A stretch of 46,483 bases of DNA, taken from NCBI GenBank assembly GCA_949879025.1, contig CATLBO010000013.1, positions 1 through 46,483 on the forward strand. Reading direction: 5' to 3'. How positions within the stretch are numbered: position 1 is the stretch's first letter; each line of letters opens with the position of its first letter. The position numbers were made by a program, and so were the translations under genes. The DNA is from an uncultured Hungatella sp. (GTDB lineage: Bacteria > Bacillota > Clostridia > Lachnospirales > Lachnospiraceae). The notes under the pieces were generated by a model. It was not told the origin of the DNA. It did not search any database and saw only the letters and a list, made by a program, of their open reading frames with translations. Of the stretch, positions 26,870 to 36,274 are shown piece after piece.

Positions 26870-28639
26870 TCAATCAATGGAAATATGCAGGCTCTTTAAA
26901 GCGCTTTGTGCCTTAATTATCTCCTGCAGCTGCCCAATATCCGCAGCTGTCCTGCTGGCCTCGTCAAGGCTGTTTTTCTTTACCTTATACACAGTCTCTG
27001 AAAACGCCTTGCTTCTCTCCTCATTGGTCAAAGATTCTTTAAGTCTGGCATGAAAGAGCGATGCCACTGTCTTATATTGTTCCTCGTCATTTATAAAATG
27101 GTTCAGGATTCCTGCCGGATTCACCTGTCCTTTGGCATGTTCCTCAAACACCATGACCGCCACCTGGCGATACAGATCCTCCTTAAAGTCATCCGGGGTA
27201 ATGATTCCTTCAATCTTGTCAAACAGCCCTGGCTCCTCAATAAGCCAAGTAAGGAGAAGCCTCTGGGACTTTCTAGGCCCGTCCTCTTTCTCTTTTCTCC
27301 GATCCCGGTAAGAAGCTGTCTGCTGCTGCACTGCCGCCTGGCTTCCGGTTCCCAGCCTGCTGCCCAAACTGTTCACCAGCCTTTTTAAATCCTCATAATT
27401 GATGAAATATTCCCTGGATACTGCCTGTATATAGTTGTCCCGCTCCAGGGCTTCCGTAAATTCCAGAAGCTTTCTTGCAGCGCCATTATAAAACTGCGTC
27501 TTCTGTTCCGGGTCCTGCAGGTCAAACCCCTGCTTCAGCACATCAATTTCGAAAAGGAAGCTGTTTCTGGCTTTTTCTATCCGTTCCCGGAAGGCTTCCG
27601 TACCCAGATTTTTAATAAACTCATCGGGATCTTTGTATGGCTGCATATTCAGAACCTTGACGCTGATCCCTGCCTCCTTTAAAATAGGAATGGCCCGCAG
27701 GGCGGCCTTTATCCCCGCCTTGTCGCTGTCATAGGTAAGAATCACCTGATCCACATACCTTTTCAGCAAAGATGCATGCTGCAGGGTAAAGGCAGTTCCC
27801 AGGGAAGCCACTGCATTGGTAAATCCGGCCTGATGCATTGCAATGACATCCATATACCCCTCGCACACCAGCATATGCTTTTCCCTGGTGGTCTTTGCAT
27901 AATTAAGGCCGTACAGATTCCGGCTTTTATCAAACAGCCTTGTTTCCGGGGAATTTAAATATTTGGGCGTCCCGTCTCCCATAACCCGGCCTCCAAATCC
28001 GATAACCCGGTTATTTACATCCATAATCGGAAACATAACTCGGTTCCAGAACTTGTCATAAGTGCCTCTTTCCTCAATGGTCACCAGGCCCGTCTCCTTT
28101 AATATCTCATCTTTGTAGCCCTTTTCCCGCAGATACCGGTACAAATCATCCCCTGTTTTATTGGCGAATCCCAGCCCGAACCGCCGGATTGTATCATCGC
28201 TTAATTTCCGGTTCTGCAGATACTGATACCCCTTCTTTCCCTGGGGATGTTTTAACTGATAATAAAAATAGTTGGCAGCCAGCTTATTGATTTCCAAAAG
28301 GCTGGCCCGCAAATCCGCCTGGGCCCTTGCCTCCTTTGAAACCTCCTCTTTCGGCAGCTCTACCCCCACCTTATCCGCCAGCACCTTAAGAGCCTCCGGA
28401 AAAGAATAATTTTCATATTCCATGAGAAAGGTTATGGCATTGCCTCCTGCCCCGCACCCGAAGCAGTAATACATCTGTTTGCCTGGCGATACGGAAAATG
28501 AAGGAGACTTCTCATTATGAAAAGGACACAGTCCAAAATAGCTGCTGCCTTTTTTCTGCAGCTTTACATACCCTGAAACAATATCTACAATATCAGTTTT
28601 TGTCCTTACTTCCTCTACAATCTCTTCCGGATAGAACAT
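26870..28639 (-). CDS. dnaG: DNA primase
   Basis: The 589-residue protein synthesises RNA primers at the replication fork. The N-terminal CHC2 zinc finger has C38, H41, C59 and C62 ([20 protein letters not shown]). The catalytic core contains RVMFPI and [24 protein letters not shown], and the TOPRIM signature has [13 protein letters not shown] and [13 protein letters not shown]. The C-terminal third is the DnaB-interacting region. The ATG at 28639 follows AGGAGAAACTT. It lies between dgt and rpoD in the same direction. Confidence 0.97.
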   Translation of the reverse strand: MFYPEEIVEEVRTKTDIVDIVSGYVKLQKKGSSYFGLCPFHNEKSPSFSVSPGKQMYYCFGCGAGGNAITFLMEYENYSFPEALKVLADKVGVELPKEEVSKEARAQADLRASLLEINKLAANYFYYQLKHPQGKKGYQYLQNRKLSDDTIRRFGLGFANKTGDDLYRYLREKGYKDEILKETGLVTIEERGTYDKFWNRVMFPIMDVNNRVIGFGGRVMGDGTPKYLNSPETRLFDKSRNLYGLNYAKTTREKHMLVCEGYMDVIAMHQAGFTNAVASLGTAFTLQHASLLKRYVDQVILTYDSDKAGIKAALRAIPILKEAGISVKVLNMQPYKDPDEFIKNLGTEAFRERIEKARNSFLFEIDVLKQGFDLQDPEQKTQFYNGAARKLLEFTEALERDNYIQAVSREYFINYEDLKRLVNSLGSRLGTGSQAAVQQQTASYRDRRKEKEDGPRKSQRLLLTWLIEEPGLFDKIEGIITPDDFKEDLYRQVAVMVFEEHAKGQVNPAGILNHFINDEEQYKTVASLFHARLKESLTNEERSKAFSETVYKVKKNSLDEASRTAADIGQLQEIIKAQSALKSLHISID

Positions 28640-28750
28640 AAGTTTCTCCTATCTGCTGTCCTTTCATTCCTCTGCATGCCCATGCGATCTCGCTTGGCAA
28701 GCCTGGACTTTTGCCTGAGTGAAACTATATCCTGTTTTCCGCCTTTCCCC

Positions 28751-29761
28751 TTACAATGCCTTCCAGGATTTTGGCACAAACAGTTCCTCAAACATGTCAA
28801 TGGCATACCGGTCACTCATTCCCGCAATATAATCGCACACTACCCGTTCCTGTTTCTCCCCTTTTTCCTCCATAAGCCAAAGGTACTCCGGCGGAAGGAT
28901 CTCCGTGTGTTTCATATAGTACTCATACAAAAACCGTATCACTCCCTGAGCTCGCCCTTCTTCCCCTTTGGCCACGCTGTTGCTGTACACTGTATGAAAC
29001 ATCCACGTACGCAGATTCTTCATAGCCTTTTCCATGGACGGAGACATGACTATGGTCTGCTTGCCCTGGCTGTTCTCAATAATATCATGAATCATGGTGT
29101 TCAGCCTTTCCCTGACGCTGTGCCCTAACACATCTGTATATTCTCCGGGCAGATCCTCCTCCTTAAAAATCCTGGCCCGGATAGCATCGTCAATATCATG
29201 GTTTATATAGGCAATCTTGTCTGAGAACCTTACAATATCTCCTTCCAAAGTAGCCGGCCTGGCAGACAGCCCATGGTTTAAAATTCCGTCTCTCACCTCT
29301 TTGGTCAGGTTCAGGCCCCGCCCGTCCTTTTCCAGCACTTCCACCACCCGGACGCTTTGCCTGCTGTGAGCAAATCCGTCGCTGCACAGCTTATTTAAGA
29401 TCTCCTCTCCCGAATGGCCAAAAGGCGTATGCCCCAGATCGTGCCCCAGGGCAATGGCCTCTGCCAGGCTTTCATTCATGTAAAGAGATTTTGAGATGGT
29501 CCTGGCAATCTGGGCTACTTCCAGAGTATGAGTCAGGCGCGTTCTGTAATGATCTCCTTCCGGCGCCAGAAACACCTGAGTCTTGTGCTTCAGCCTCCTA
29601 AATGCCTTGCAGTGCAGAATCCTGTCCCGATCCCTCTGGTATTCCGGCCTGATATCACAAAGAGCTTCCGGCCTGTCCCTTCCTTTTGTGTCTTTACTCA
29701 GAGCAGCATAAGGACTTAAAACCTTCTCCTCCAGCTGCTCCATGGATTCTCTGATAGTCAA
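28751..29761 (-). CDS. dgt: dNTP triphosphohydrolase, dGTPase-like HD protein
   Basis: The protein is about 336 residues from the TTG at 29761, preceded by GGAGGGGAAG. An ATG at 29815 (behind GGGGGG) would add 18 residues. HD-domain metal ligands are seen in TRLTHTLEVAQIART, AIALGHDLGHTPFGHSG and DKIAYINHDIDDAIRA. The N-terminal YQRDRDRILHCKAFRRLKHKTQVF segment is conserved in bacterial dGTPase-like proteins. It hydrolyses dNTPs to nucleoside and triphosphate. It is the first gene of the dgt-dnaG-rpoD cluster, a common order in Clostridia, with a promoter at 29918-29946. Confidence 0.93.
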   Translation of the reverse strand: MTIRESMEQLEEKVLSPYAALSKDTKGRDRPEALCDIRPEYQRDRDRILHCKAFRRLKHKTQVFLAPEGDHYRTRLTHTLEVAQIARTISKSLYMNESLAEAIALGHDLGHTPFGHSGEEILNKLCSDGFAHSRQSVRVVEVLEKDGRGLNLTKEVRDGILNHGLSARPATLEGDIVRFSDKIAYINHDIDDAIRARIFKEEDLPGEYTDVLGHSVRERLNTMIHDIIENSQGKQTIVMSPSMEKAMKNLRTWMFHTVYSNSVAKGEEGRAQGVIRFLYEYYMKHTEILPPEYLWLMEEKGEKQERVVCDYIAGMSDRYAIDMFEELFVPKSWKAL

Positions 29762-29917
29762 ACTTCTTCCCTCCCCTCTGTCATCTGCATTTTGACGGGT
29801 TCTGCCCTTTTTCATGAATTTCCCCCCGGCAGAAACATGCTCCGTAAAGTCCTTAACTATATTATATTTCCCAATCCCTGAATTTACCACAAAATAACGG
29901 ATAAAATACTTAATCCT

Positions 29918-29946
29918 ATTATATACTCTGGCCTGCCTTGCTTCAA
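29918..29946 (-). promoter_or_regulatory. Promoter of the dgt-dnaG-rpoD cluster
   Basis: On the minus strand TTGAAG (29941-29946), 17 bases, TATAAT (29918-29923), leaving a leader of about 150 bases before the dgt start. Confidence 0.7.
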
Positions 29947-29971
29947 GCAGTTTATTTCCGCCTTCTGTGCT

Positions 29972-30012
29972 AAAAAAGGATACCCGGCCCTTTTGCTGCC
30001 GAATATCCTTTT
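29972..30012 (-). terminator. Intrinsic terminator after the MMPL/GLUG/HTH operon
   Basis: On the minus strand AAAGGATATTCGG pairs with CCGGGTATCCTTT across an 11-base loop, followed by T residues. It separates this operon from dgt. Confidence 0.85.
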
Positions 30013-30025
30013 CTTGAGAATCATG

Positions 30026-30295
30026 TTATCTGATAAACTTCTTCATCTTTGATCTGGGCACCAGCGCCTTAAACCCGCAGCTTTTCCCCGTTTCCGGATC
30101 TTTGACGCAGCACCGCTCCCACAGCCTGTTAACAGCAATCCTGCTTAGCCCTGTAGTGCGAAGAATCTCCTTGGCTGTTTTGCCCTTTAGATACAGTTCC
30201 ACTGCCCGCCGCCTTGTTCTGTACACGCACCGTTCAGCTATGGTCAGTTGTGTTTCGTCAATTTCCTCCCACTGTTCTTCCTGCATTTCCGCCAA
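30026..30295 (-). CDS. Small helix-turn-helix protein, third gene of the MMPL/GLUG operon
   Basis: The 89-residue protein starts at a TTG (30295) five bases after the stop of the GLUG gene, with AAAGGGG overlapping that stop, so it is translationally coupled. An ATG three codons on is an alternative. An acidic N-terminus leads to a likely HTH (AVELYLKGKTAKEILRTTGLSRIAVNRLWERC), then a basic tail (GFKALVPRSKMKKFI). The HTH-plus-tail layout recalls the leading DNA-binding domain of some transposases, but there is no catalytic domain. It could be a local regulator. The family is unknown. Confidence 0.65.
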   Translation of the reverse strand: MAEMQEEQWEEIDETQLTIAERCVYRTRRRAVELYLKGKTAKEILRTTGLSRIAVNRLWERCCVKDPETGKSCGFKALVPRSKMKKFIR

Positions 30296-30300
30296 TGCTG

Positions 30301-33300
30301 TCAGCCCCTTTCTTCTCCTGATTCCCTTTCCGCCTCCCCCTTTTCCTCTGCATTTTCCTCATCCTCTCCATCTGTCATTTCGCCCTTCTGGCCTTGTGTT
30401 TCTTCCTCCGGCTGCCAGCTTCCCATTTCGTTTTCTGTCTCTGCCGGCCCTTTTTTCTTCTTCCTGCTTTTTGAAACCACAAACCATATTCCAGCCAGCA
30501 CAGCTCCTGTGCCTGCCAGCGCCAGCTGCGGCGTCATATTTTTCTCCGGCTCCAGGACAACAAATTCCCCTGTCTTGTTCATTTCAAATACCAGATACGG
30601 ACCGTCTTTCCTGCTGTCAGCTATGCGTACCTGCCCGTCTTCCACAATAGCTGCAGCGGCTCCCTTTTTATACTGATCCGCCAGCACATGGATCGTAATC
30701 TTTTCTGGCAAAGGCACGCCCTCAGGCTGCAGGATGGAATACTCATAGACTCCGCCTATATGAAATCCTTCCGGAACCAGCCACACTGCCTCCATAGCCT
30801 TTAATGCATCCTCTGACGTTTCCTGCCTGTCAAGCACAAGAGAAGTTCCTGGGTAGAAATTAGCCTCTGCCAGAATAGCTGGCATTTTGTCATCAGAGGA
30901 GGCTATGGTGGTATTCCATGCCCTATAGACGGCATGAACCGTCTGATTTCCCTTTATGCAGGAAAGATCTTTTTCCTCCCACACATAATAGTACCCGTCT
31001 TTCTGCGGTACCTGGGGAATCTCCTCCTCTGCCACGCTGCTTCCGTATTCGCAGTATAAAGACTTTAATACCTGATCTTCCACCTGGAATACCACTGACA
31101 ATCTGCCGAATTCCTCAGGCATATTGTCCATAACCTTAAAGCTTTCATAGGGAAGTCCCTGGGCCTGCCCCTCGTACGTAACGCCGTCCAAAGCGCCTAT
31201 GTTTTCATCTACATAGAAATTCCCCTGAATAATGCCTTCTTCATCAGCATCGCCTGCCACGGTTCCTATCCACTCTCCATCTGGGTTAGTAAAGGAAACC
31301 ATGGAAAAATTGTCCAGAATATCGGTTCCCCATCCTGCAATTCCGCCTACGTAATTATTTCCGTCAATGGTGCACATATTATAGTTGCGCCGAAGCACAT
31401 AGGCGCTGCTTCCCGTAATGCCGCCGGCATAATTTCCGTCCTCAGCAGTAATATCTCCAAAATTCTCGTTCTGGATCAAAGCACCCAGATTAGCCTTTCC
31501 CACGATTCCCCCGGCGTAATCATTGGTTACGGTTATGCGTTCCTGATTTTTGCAGTCCAGCACAATTGCTTTTATATTACGGGTTACATTTAATGTCCTT
31601 TCCTCCTCTGCCTCCAAATCCTGTTCCGGGTCCAGGCTGGTTTCCATGCCGATGATCCCCGCAATGCCTCCTGCCTGATAATCGGCGGATACTGGACCCT
31701 GGTTGACACATCCGTTTATCATGCCAAGGCCCAGGCCCTCGTCTTCCAGGTCAGAAACGTCCTCAAACAGTTCTCTGTCTTCCTTTGCCCGATCCACTCC
31801 GTCAGAAATAGTATTTCTTATTTGGTCAATCTGGCTCTCAATTTCTCTTTTTTGATTTCGTATCTGAGCCCTGCTGCTGCGGATTCCGTCACTTAGTGCG
31901 TCTACGCCGCTTGAAAGGGCATCTACCTGGGCGGTCATCTCCTGATCCATGCTGTGCAGATCCCCTCTGGCTTTATCCGTGTTTACCCGGACAATGTCAA
32001 TAAACACATTGGTTTCTACCTGCAGCTGTTCCAAATCGTCCTCAAAGTCTTCCATGTTCCCTACTGTATGAGCCGGGGCGTTAGCCGCCAGCCAGGCTAT
32101 TTCCCCCTTCAGCTCCTCCCCGTATTTTGCCAGCAGTTCCAGCTGCTCCAGCCGCTTTTTTAGCCATGCCGCAAAATCTTTAGGGTTAAAATTATTCAGA
32201 TCTCCCTCATAACCTTTCTCCATCTCCGCTCTCAGATCTGATATCTGGCGGGCTTTCTGCACTGCTGCCTGGTAATGGTTTTTCGTAGTCTGATCCACCA
32301 TCTCCATATTCATGTGATCTAAAGTATTCTGGATCTCATTAATCGAGCGGTCAGCATCTCTGTCAAAACCGTCTCCGCCCTCCCGGTACACGTCTTTATA
32401 AAATCTTCCGATATCCCGCATCCCTTCCATCTGGGCATCAATCTGATCCAGGTTGCTGGATGCCGTATCCCCTGCGTTCTCTATGATTCCTGACAAGGAA
32501 TCTCCCATGTCAGACAGCTCTTCCATCTGGTTTTCCAGGCTTCCGAACATATCCTCCTCATAATCCACAGTTACATAAGGCTCAAACTGCCCCACAATTC
32601 CGCCTGCATCCTTCCGTCCCTGCACTGCCGCATGATTCACGCACTGATCTACCAGCCCGCTTTGGCGGCCGGCGATCCCTCCGATATTATATCCCATATG
32701 AGGATACCCTACGGTTCCGTAATTGCTGCAGCCTCTGATATATCCCAAAGACAGGCCGGCGATTCCCCCTGCATCATTCACTCTTTCCACCCGGATGCTC
32801 TCTTCCAGCCCTACGCTTCCTGCCGAAAGCTGAGAAGACGAATCGCTGGCAACCTCCTGTCCTGTAGCGTTAATATGGCCTTGATTGACACAGTCTTCTA
32901 TAGTTCCCTCATTATATCCGGCAATTCCTCCTGTCTTTAAGTTGCCTGTAAGCTGCGTTTTGCTTTCGCATCCTGTAATGACGCCGGTTTCTTCATTATG
33001 GCCCACGATCCCGCCTAAAGTATCCTCAGCCACAATCTGGCCGGTAAAGCTGCAGTTTTCCACGGTTCCCCGGTTTGTTCCCGCAATTCCTCCGATATTA
33101 GTTCTGCTTCCTTCAGGCATAAGTTCCCCATGAACATTCAGATTTTTTACTGTGCCGCCCTGCTGTATAAACCGGAACAGCCCCAGGTTAGAACCAGTGC
33201 TTTTTACGGAAAATCCGATTATGCTGTATCCGTTGCCGTCAAATGTCCCGGCAAACACTGGCACTGGCTGAAAATCCTTTCCCTGCAGATTTAAGTCCGC

Positions 33301-33693
33301 CTCCAGAACAAACCTTTTTCCTTTAGAATAAGATTCTGCTGTACAATTTCTGCTGAAGTTTATAAAATCATCCTCTGTGCTGATGGTAACGGTTCCCTGA
33401 TCTTCTGCCTGGAAATCCTGATTTTCCTGTGCCGCTTCCCTTCCTTGCGCCCCGTCAGACGTCTCTTTGGCGGCTCCATTCTCCCCGGATTCTTCCTGGG
33501 AAGCCTCTGGTGCGGCCAGGGCTTCTATAGCCCAAAGGCTTTCTTCTGTCGCTGTCCACACTGCAGACACTGCCAGAGCCGCAGCCAAAGCTGCAGCCTT
33601 GCCTTTTGTCCCGGCGCCCTTTTTGCTGCCGCCTCTTTTTCCTGGTTCCATATGTACTGTATCTGACCCCTGTCTTGCATTTATATTCCTCAT
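30301..33693 (-). CDS. Large membrane-anchored GLUG-repeat surface protein with internal coiled coil
   Basis: The 1130-residue protein has an N-terminal signal/anchor helix (about 28-60, AAALAAALAVSAVWTA) and an acidic Ala/Glu-rich spacer. A run of GLUG-like repeats follows, with GGIAG or GGIVG each spaced by about 20-30 residues (NIGGIAGTNRGTVENCSF, TLGGIVGHNEETG, KTGGIAGYNEGTIEDCVN), likely a beta-solenoid. A coiled-coil insertion (about 385-645, with DALSSGVDALSDGIRS heptads) interrupts it, then more GGIAG/GGITG repeats (to about 835). A C-terminal beta domain, a membrane helix (about 1065-1085) and an acidic tail close the protein. The ATG has its ribosome site inside the preceding MMPL gene end. 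The protein may be a surface partner of the transporter; no enzymatic motif. Confidence 0.85.
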   Translation of the reverse strand: MRNINARQGSDTVHMEPGKRGGSKKGAGTKGKAAALAAALAVSAVWTATEESLWAIEALAAPEASQEESGENGAAKETSDGAQGREAAQENQDFQAEDQGTVTISTEDDFINFSRNCTAESYSKGKRFVLEADLNLQGKDFQPVPVFAGTFDGNGYSIIGFSVKSTGSNLGLFRFIQQGGTVKNLNVHGELMPEGSRTNIGGIAGTNRGTVENCSFTGQIVAEDTLGGIVGHNEETGVITGCESKTQLTGNLKTGGIAGYNEGTIEDCVNQGHINATGQEVASDSSSQLSAGSVGLEESIRVERVNDAGGIAGLSLGYIRGCSNYGTVGYPHMGYNIGGIAGRQSGLVDQCVNHAAVQGRKDAGGIVGQFEPYVTVDYEEDMFGSLENQMEELSDMGDSLSGIIENAGDTASSNLDQIDAQMEGMRDIGRFYKDVYREGGDGFDRDADRSINEIQNTLDHMNMEMVDQTTKNHYQAAVQKARQISDLRAEMEKGYEGDLNNFNPKDFAAWLKKRLEQLELLAKYGEELKGEIAWLAANAPAHTVGNMEDFEDDLEQLQVETNVFIDIVRVNTDKARGDLHSMDQEMTAQVDALSSGVDALSDGIRSSRAQIRNQKREIESQIDQIRNTISDGVDRAKEDRELFEDVSDLEDEGLGLGMINGCVNQGPVSADYQAGGIAGIIGMETSLDPEQDLEAEEERTLNVTRNIKAIVLDCKNQERITVTNDYAGGIVGKANLGALIQNENFGDITAEDGNYAGGITGSSAYVLRRNYNMCTIDGNNYVGGIAGWGTDILDNFSMVSFTNPDGEWIGTVAGDADEEGIIQGNFYVDENIGALDGVTYEGQAQGLPYESFKVMDNMPEEFGRLSVVFQVEDQVLKSLYCEYGSSVAEEEIPQVPQKDGYYYVWEEKDLSCIKGNQTVHAVYRAWNTTIASSDDKMPAILAEANFYPGTSLVLDRQETSEDALKAMEAVWLVPEGFHIGGVYEYSILQPEGVPLPEKITIHVLADQYKKGAAAAIVEDGQVRIADSRKDGPYLVFEMNKTGEFVVLEPEKNMTPQLALAGTGAVLAGIWFVVSKSRKKKKGPAETENEMGSWQPEEETQGQKGEMTDGEDEENAEEKGEAERESGEERG

Positions 33694-33696
33694 ATC

Positions 33697-36027
33697 CTAC
33701 TCCTCCTTCTCCTGTCCCAGCTTTATAGCCTTTGTAAGCTCTGTCTTGTCAATCAGCTTATCACCCACAAGCAGAAGCTGCGGCAGTACTGTCATAACCA
33801 GAATAATCGAAATCAGAGTTCCCCGTCCCAGAACCTTTCCCAAAGAGGCAATCACCGCATTATTGGTCAAATACCCGATTACGAATCCTGCGCTGGTCAA
33901 AATGGTTCCTGACGTAATGATTGTAGGGAATGACTGGTTCAAAGACTCCACCACGGCTGCCTTTCTGTCTGGCATCTTCTTGCGCAGATCCAGGTAGCGG
34001 CTGGTTATAACAATGGCATAGTCAATGGTTGCCCCCATCTGAATGGAGCTGACCACCAGATAGCTTAAGAAATACATGGTGCTCTGTGTCAGGTACGGCA
34101 TGGAGAAATTCATCCAGATGCTTCCCTGGATAGTCAGAACCAGAAGGAAAGGCAGGCCCGCCGACTGGAATGTAAACAAAAGGATAATTCCCACAAATAA
34201 AGCCGTAAGCACGCTGATGATCACATTGTCCCTTTCAAAGGAGGTGCTTAAGTCATAATTGCTGGTGGCATCCCCAACCACATAAACCTCATCATAATAT
34301 TCCAGTGCAATGTCCCGTATCCGGTCAATGGTAGCAAACGTTTCTGCTCCCTCAACGGCTCCCCGCAAGGTAAACACCAGCCTGTCATACGCTTCGCCTT
34401 CCAGCTGTACCCTGGCATCGCACACCGCTTTGTGGAGATCGTCAATCTCCTCTGACATTTCCTCGTCAAATTCGATTCCGCCTTTCTCCTTCTGCTGGTA
34501 GATAAAGTCAATCATGTCAATAATAGACACACGGTAATCATCGAGATTCTTCATAAAAGCGCTGTACTGCTCTTTATCAAAAGCGTAAAACTGGTACAAA
34601 ACCCTTACCAGATCCAGATCCACTCCTGCCACCTCGGAAAAGTCTCTGGGGCCCAGCTTATCCACCAGTATATATTTTCCATCATCCGTCACTTCCACAT
34701 TGGCCAGGCCCAGGGCTGTATCCACCTCGTCCATAGCCTCCAGCCGCTTTAAGATCCGCCCTTCTTTTTCGTAATCCCCTTTTGGTATCACGACAGCCAT
34801 GGTATTTGTTACCTCAAAAGTCTCCTGAATCCGCTCTTTGGAAGCCAGAAACTCGTTTTTCTTGCTGGACTCAATGGAATTAATATCATATATGTAAGGA
34901 CATTTCCCCGAATAAATGCTGGCTCCTGCCACGATTGCCAGGAAAACCGGAATCCCGATAAACCTTAGCTTCACTACGATTTTTCCCCAGAAATTAATGG
35001 CAGGCACAAAATTCTTGTGCACTGTCCTGTCAATGGCTTTTGCAAACATGACAATAAGGGCTGGCATTAAAAGGAACACGGTCAGAAGGCTTATGATAAT
35101 GGCTTTTGTCAGCACGCTTCCCAGATCCATGCCAATGCCAAATTGCATAAACATCAGTGCGATCATACCGGACACCGTGGTAAGGCTGCTGGAAGAAATC
35201 TCAGGAATAGCCTTGCTCAAAGCTACGGTAATAGCCTCAATCGTATCCTTGTCCTCGTGTTCTTCCATAAACCGATGGAACAAAATTATGGCATAATCAA
35301 TGGCCAGTGCCAGCTGCAGCACCGCCCCTACAGCATTGGTTACAAAAGAAATCTCCCCGAACCAATAATTGGTTCCCATATTAATCAGGGCCGCCACGCC
35401 AAAGACTGACAGGAAGATAACGATCTCCATATACGTCTTGGAGGTAAACAAAAGCACCACCAGAATAATAAAGACCACAATCACCACGATAACTTTCATA
35501 TCCGCCTTTAGAGAAGCCGCATCATCCTTATCCACCGTGGTATACACATAAGAGGAATACCCGTCCAGAATCTGGCGGGCCTGAGCTATGGCGTCCTGGG
35601 ACAGCTGGGTATCCTCTTCCTCCTCAAACGTCAGCATATAAAGAGCACTGGCGTCCCTGTAGTAATCCCCAATCTCATCGCCGTCATAAGCATCGTCTTC
35701 CTCATCATAAAAAGACACTGCTGAAATCCCTTTTACCTCTTGAATTTCCCTGGCCAGAGCAAGGGCCTTATCATACGTAATATTGCTTACCAGGATTTTC
35801 GCTGACCCAAAGGTCGTAAATTCCTCATTCATAATGTCAAGGCCCTGTCTGGTTTCCGTGCTTTCCGGGAGGTATTCCGTCAGGTCATTTACAACCCCTA
35901 CTTTGGGAATACATATAATACTGTATATGCACACCAGGATAAACAGGGCGATAAACGCCTTTCTCTTATTCACGATAAACCTTGCCAGTTTCATCATGAA
36001 ACTCTCAGAAGTCTTCTTCTCTCCCAT
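33697..36027 (-). CDS. MMPL/RND-superfamily transporter
   Basis: The 776-residue protein has the RND/MMPL layout of two halves, each with one membrane helix, an extracellular domain and a cluster of about five helices. The helix-4 signatures carry the proton-relay Asp: LALAIDYAIILFHRF in the first half and GATIDYAIVITSRY in the second. Segments like SSSSLTTVSGMIALMFM and SGTILTSAGFVIGYL are typical. The gene probably encodes a proton-driven exporter of lipids or hydrophobic compounds; the substrate is unknown. The ATG at 36027 follows AAGGGG. It is first of a three-gene operon and divergent from a TetR regulator. Confidence 0.93.
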   Translation of the reverse strand: MGEKKTSESFMMKLARFIVNKRKAFIALFILVCIYSIICIPKVGVVNDLTEYLPESTETRQGLDIMNEEFTTFGSAKILVSNITYDKALALAREIQEVKGISAVSFYDEEDDAYDGDEIGDYYRDASALYMLTFEEEEDTQLSQDAIAQARQILDGYSSYVYTTVDKDDAASLKADMKVIVVIVVFIILVVLLFTSKTYMEIVIFLSVFGVAALINMGTNYWFGEISFVTNAVGAVLQLALAIDYAIILFHRFMEEHEDKDTIEAITVALSKAIPEISSSSLTTVSGMIALMFMQFGIGMDLGSVLTKAIIISLLTVFLLMPALIVMFAKAIDRTVHKNFVPAINFWGKIVVKLRFIGIPVFLAIVAGASIYSGKCPYIYDINSIESSKKNEFLASKERIQETFEVTNTMAVVIPKGDYEKEGRILKRLEAMDEVDTALGLANVEVTDDGKYILVDKLGPRDFSEVAGVDLDLVRVLYQFYAFDKEQYSAFMKNLDDYRVSIIDMIDFIYQQKEKGGIEFDEEMSEEIDDLHKAVCDARVQLEGEAYDRLVFTLRGAVEGAETFATIDRIRDIALEYYDEVYVVGDATSNYDLSTSFERDNVIISVLTALFVGIILLFTFQSAGLPFLLVLTIQGSIWMNFSMPYLTQSTMYFLSYLVVSSIQMGATIDYAIVITSRYLDLRKKMPDRKAAVVESLNQSFPTIITSGTILTSAGFVIGYLTNNAVIASLGKVLGRGTLISIILVMTVLPQLLLVGDKLIDKTELTKAIKLGQEKEE

Positions 36028-36155
36028 TTTTCCCCTTATCCTTTCCTATTGATTTTCTCTGTCTATACCCTATCCCTGGAGCTGTCTTAGTCCTCCGGCG
36101 CCTTGCAGGCGGTAATCCTGACCTTATTCATCTGGCTGCGGCATAAACAACAATC

Positions 36156-36185
36156 TTGCCATATTATGTACAATTGTGGTAAAAT
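36156..36185 (+). promoter_or_regulatory. Promoter of the TetR-type regulator
   Basis: TTGCCA (36156-36161), 18 bases, TAAAAT (36180-36185). It overlaps the opposite MMPL promoter almost completely. Confidence 0.6.
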
Positions 36186-36191
36186 ATTCAA
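36163..36191 (-). promoter_or_regulatory. Promoter of the MMPL/GLUG/HTH operon
   Basis: On the minus strand TTGAAT (36186-36191), 17 bases, CATAAT (36163-36168). A leader of about 130 bases follows before the MMPL start. Confidence 0.6.
36170..36177. promoter_or_regulatory. Candidate TetR operator
   Basis: ACAATTGT is a perfect palindrome in the shared spacer of the two opposed promoters, so one bound dimer could shut off both. Outer matching TA dinucleotides extend the dyad to about 17 bases. Confidence 0.4.
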
Positions 36192-36211
36192 GCATCACTT
36201 TCCTTTAATCC

Positions 36212-36244
36212 GTCCTAAATGGGACAGTTTTCTTAAATTTGTCC
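36212..36244. repeat. Nested dyads in the TetR gene leader
   Basis: GTCC-TAAATG-GGAC (36212-36225) and GGACA...TGTCC (36222-36244, with inner TTT/AAA symmetry) share the GGAC arm. They lie between the promoter and the regulator's start codon and could be a second regulator site. Confidence 0.4.
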
Positions 36245-36274
36245 ATTATTATACAAATAAGGAGATTTCATTTT

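Noticed and set aside
26655-26873. Upstream extension of rpoD
   Set aside because: Primary sigma factors of this group start with a short acidic segment as found at 26654; the extension has no conserved sequence.
30301-33693. The repetitive GGIAG/GGIVG pattern considered as a DNA repeat or CRISPR-like array
   Set aside because: The periodicity is at protein level (GLUG repeats) with diverged codons; no CRISPR array is present in the window.
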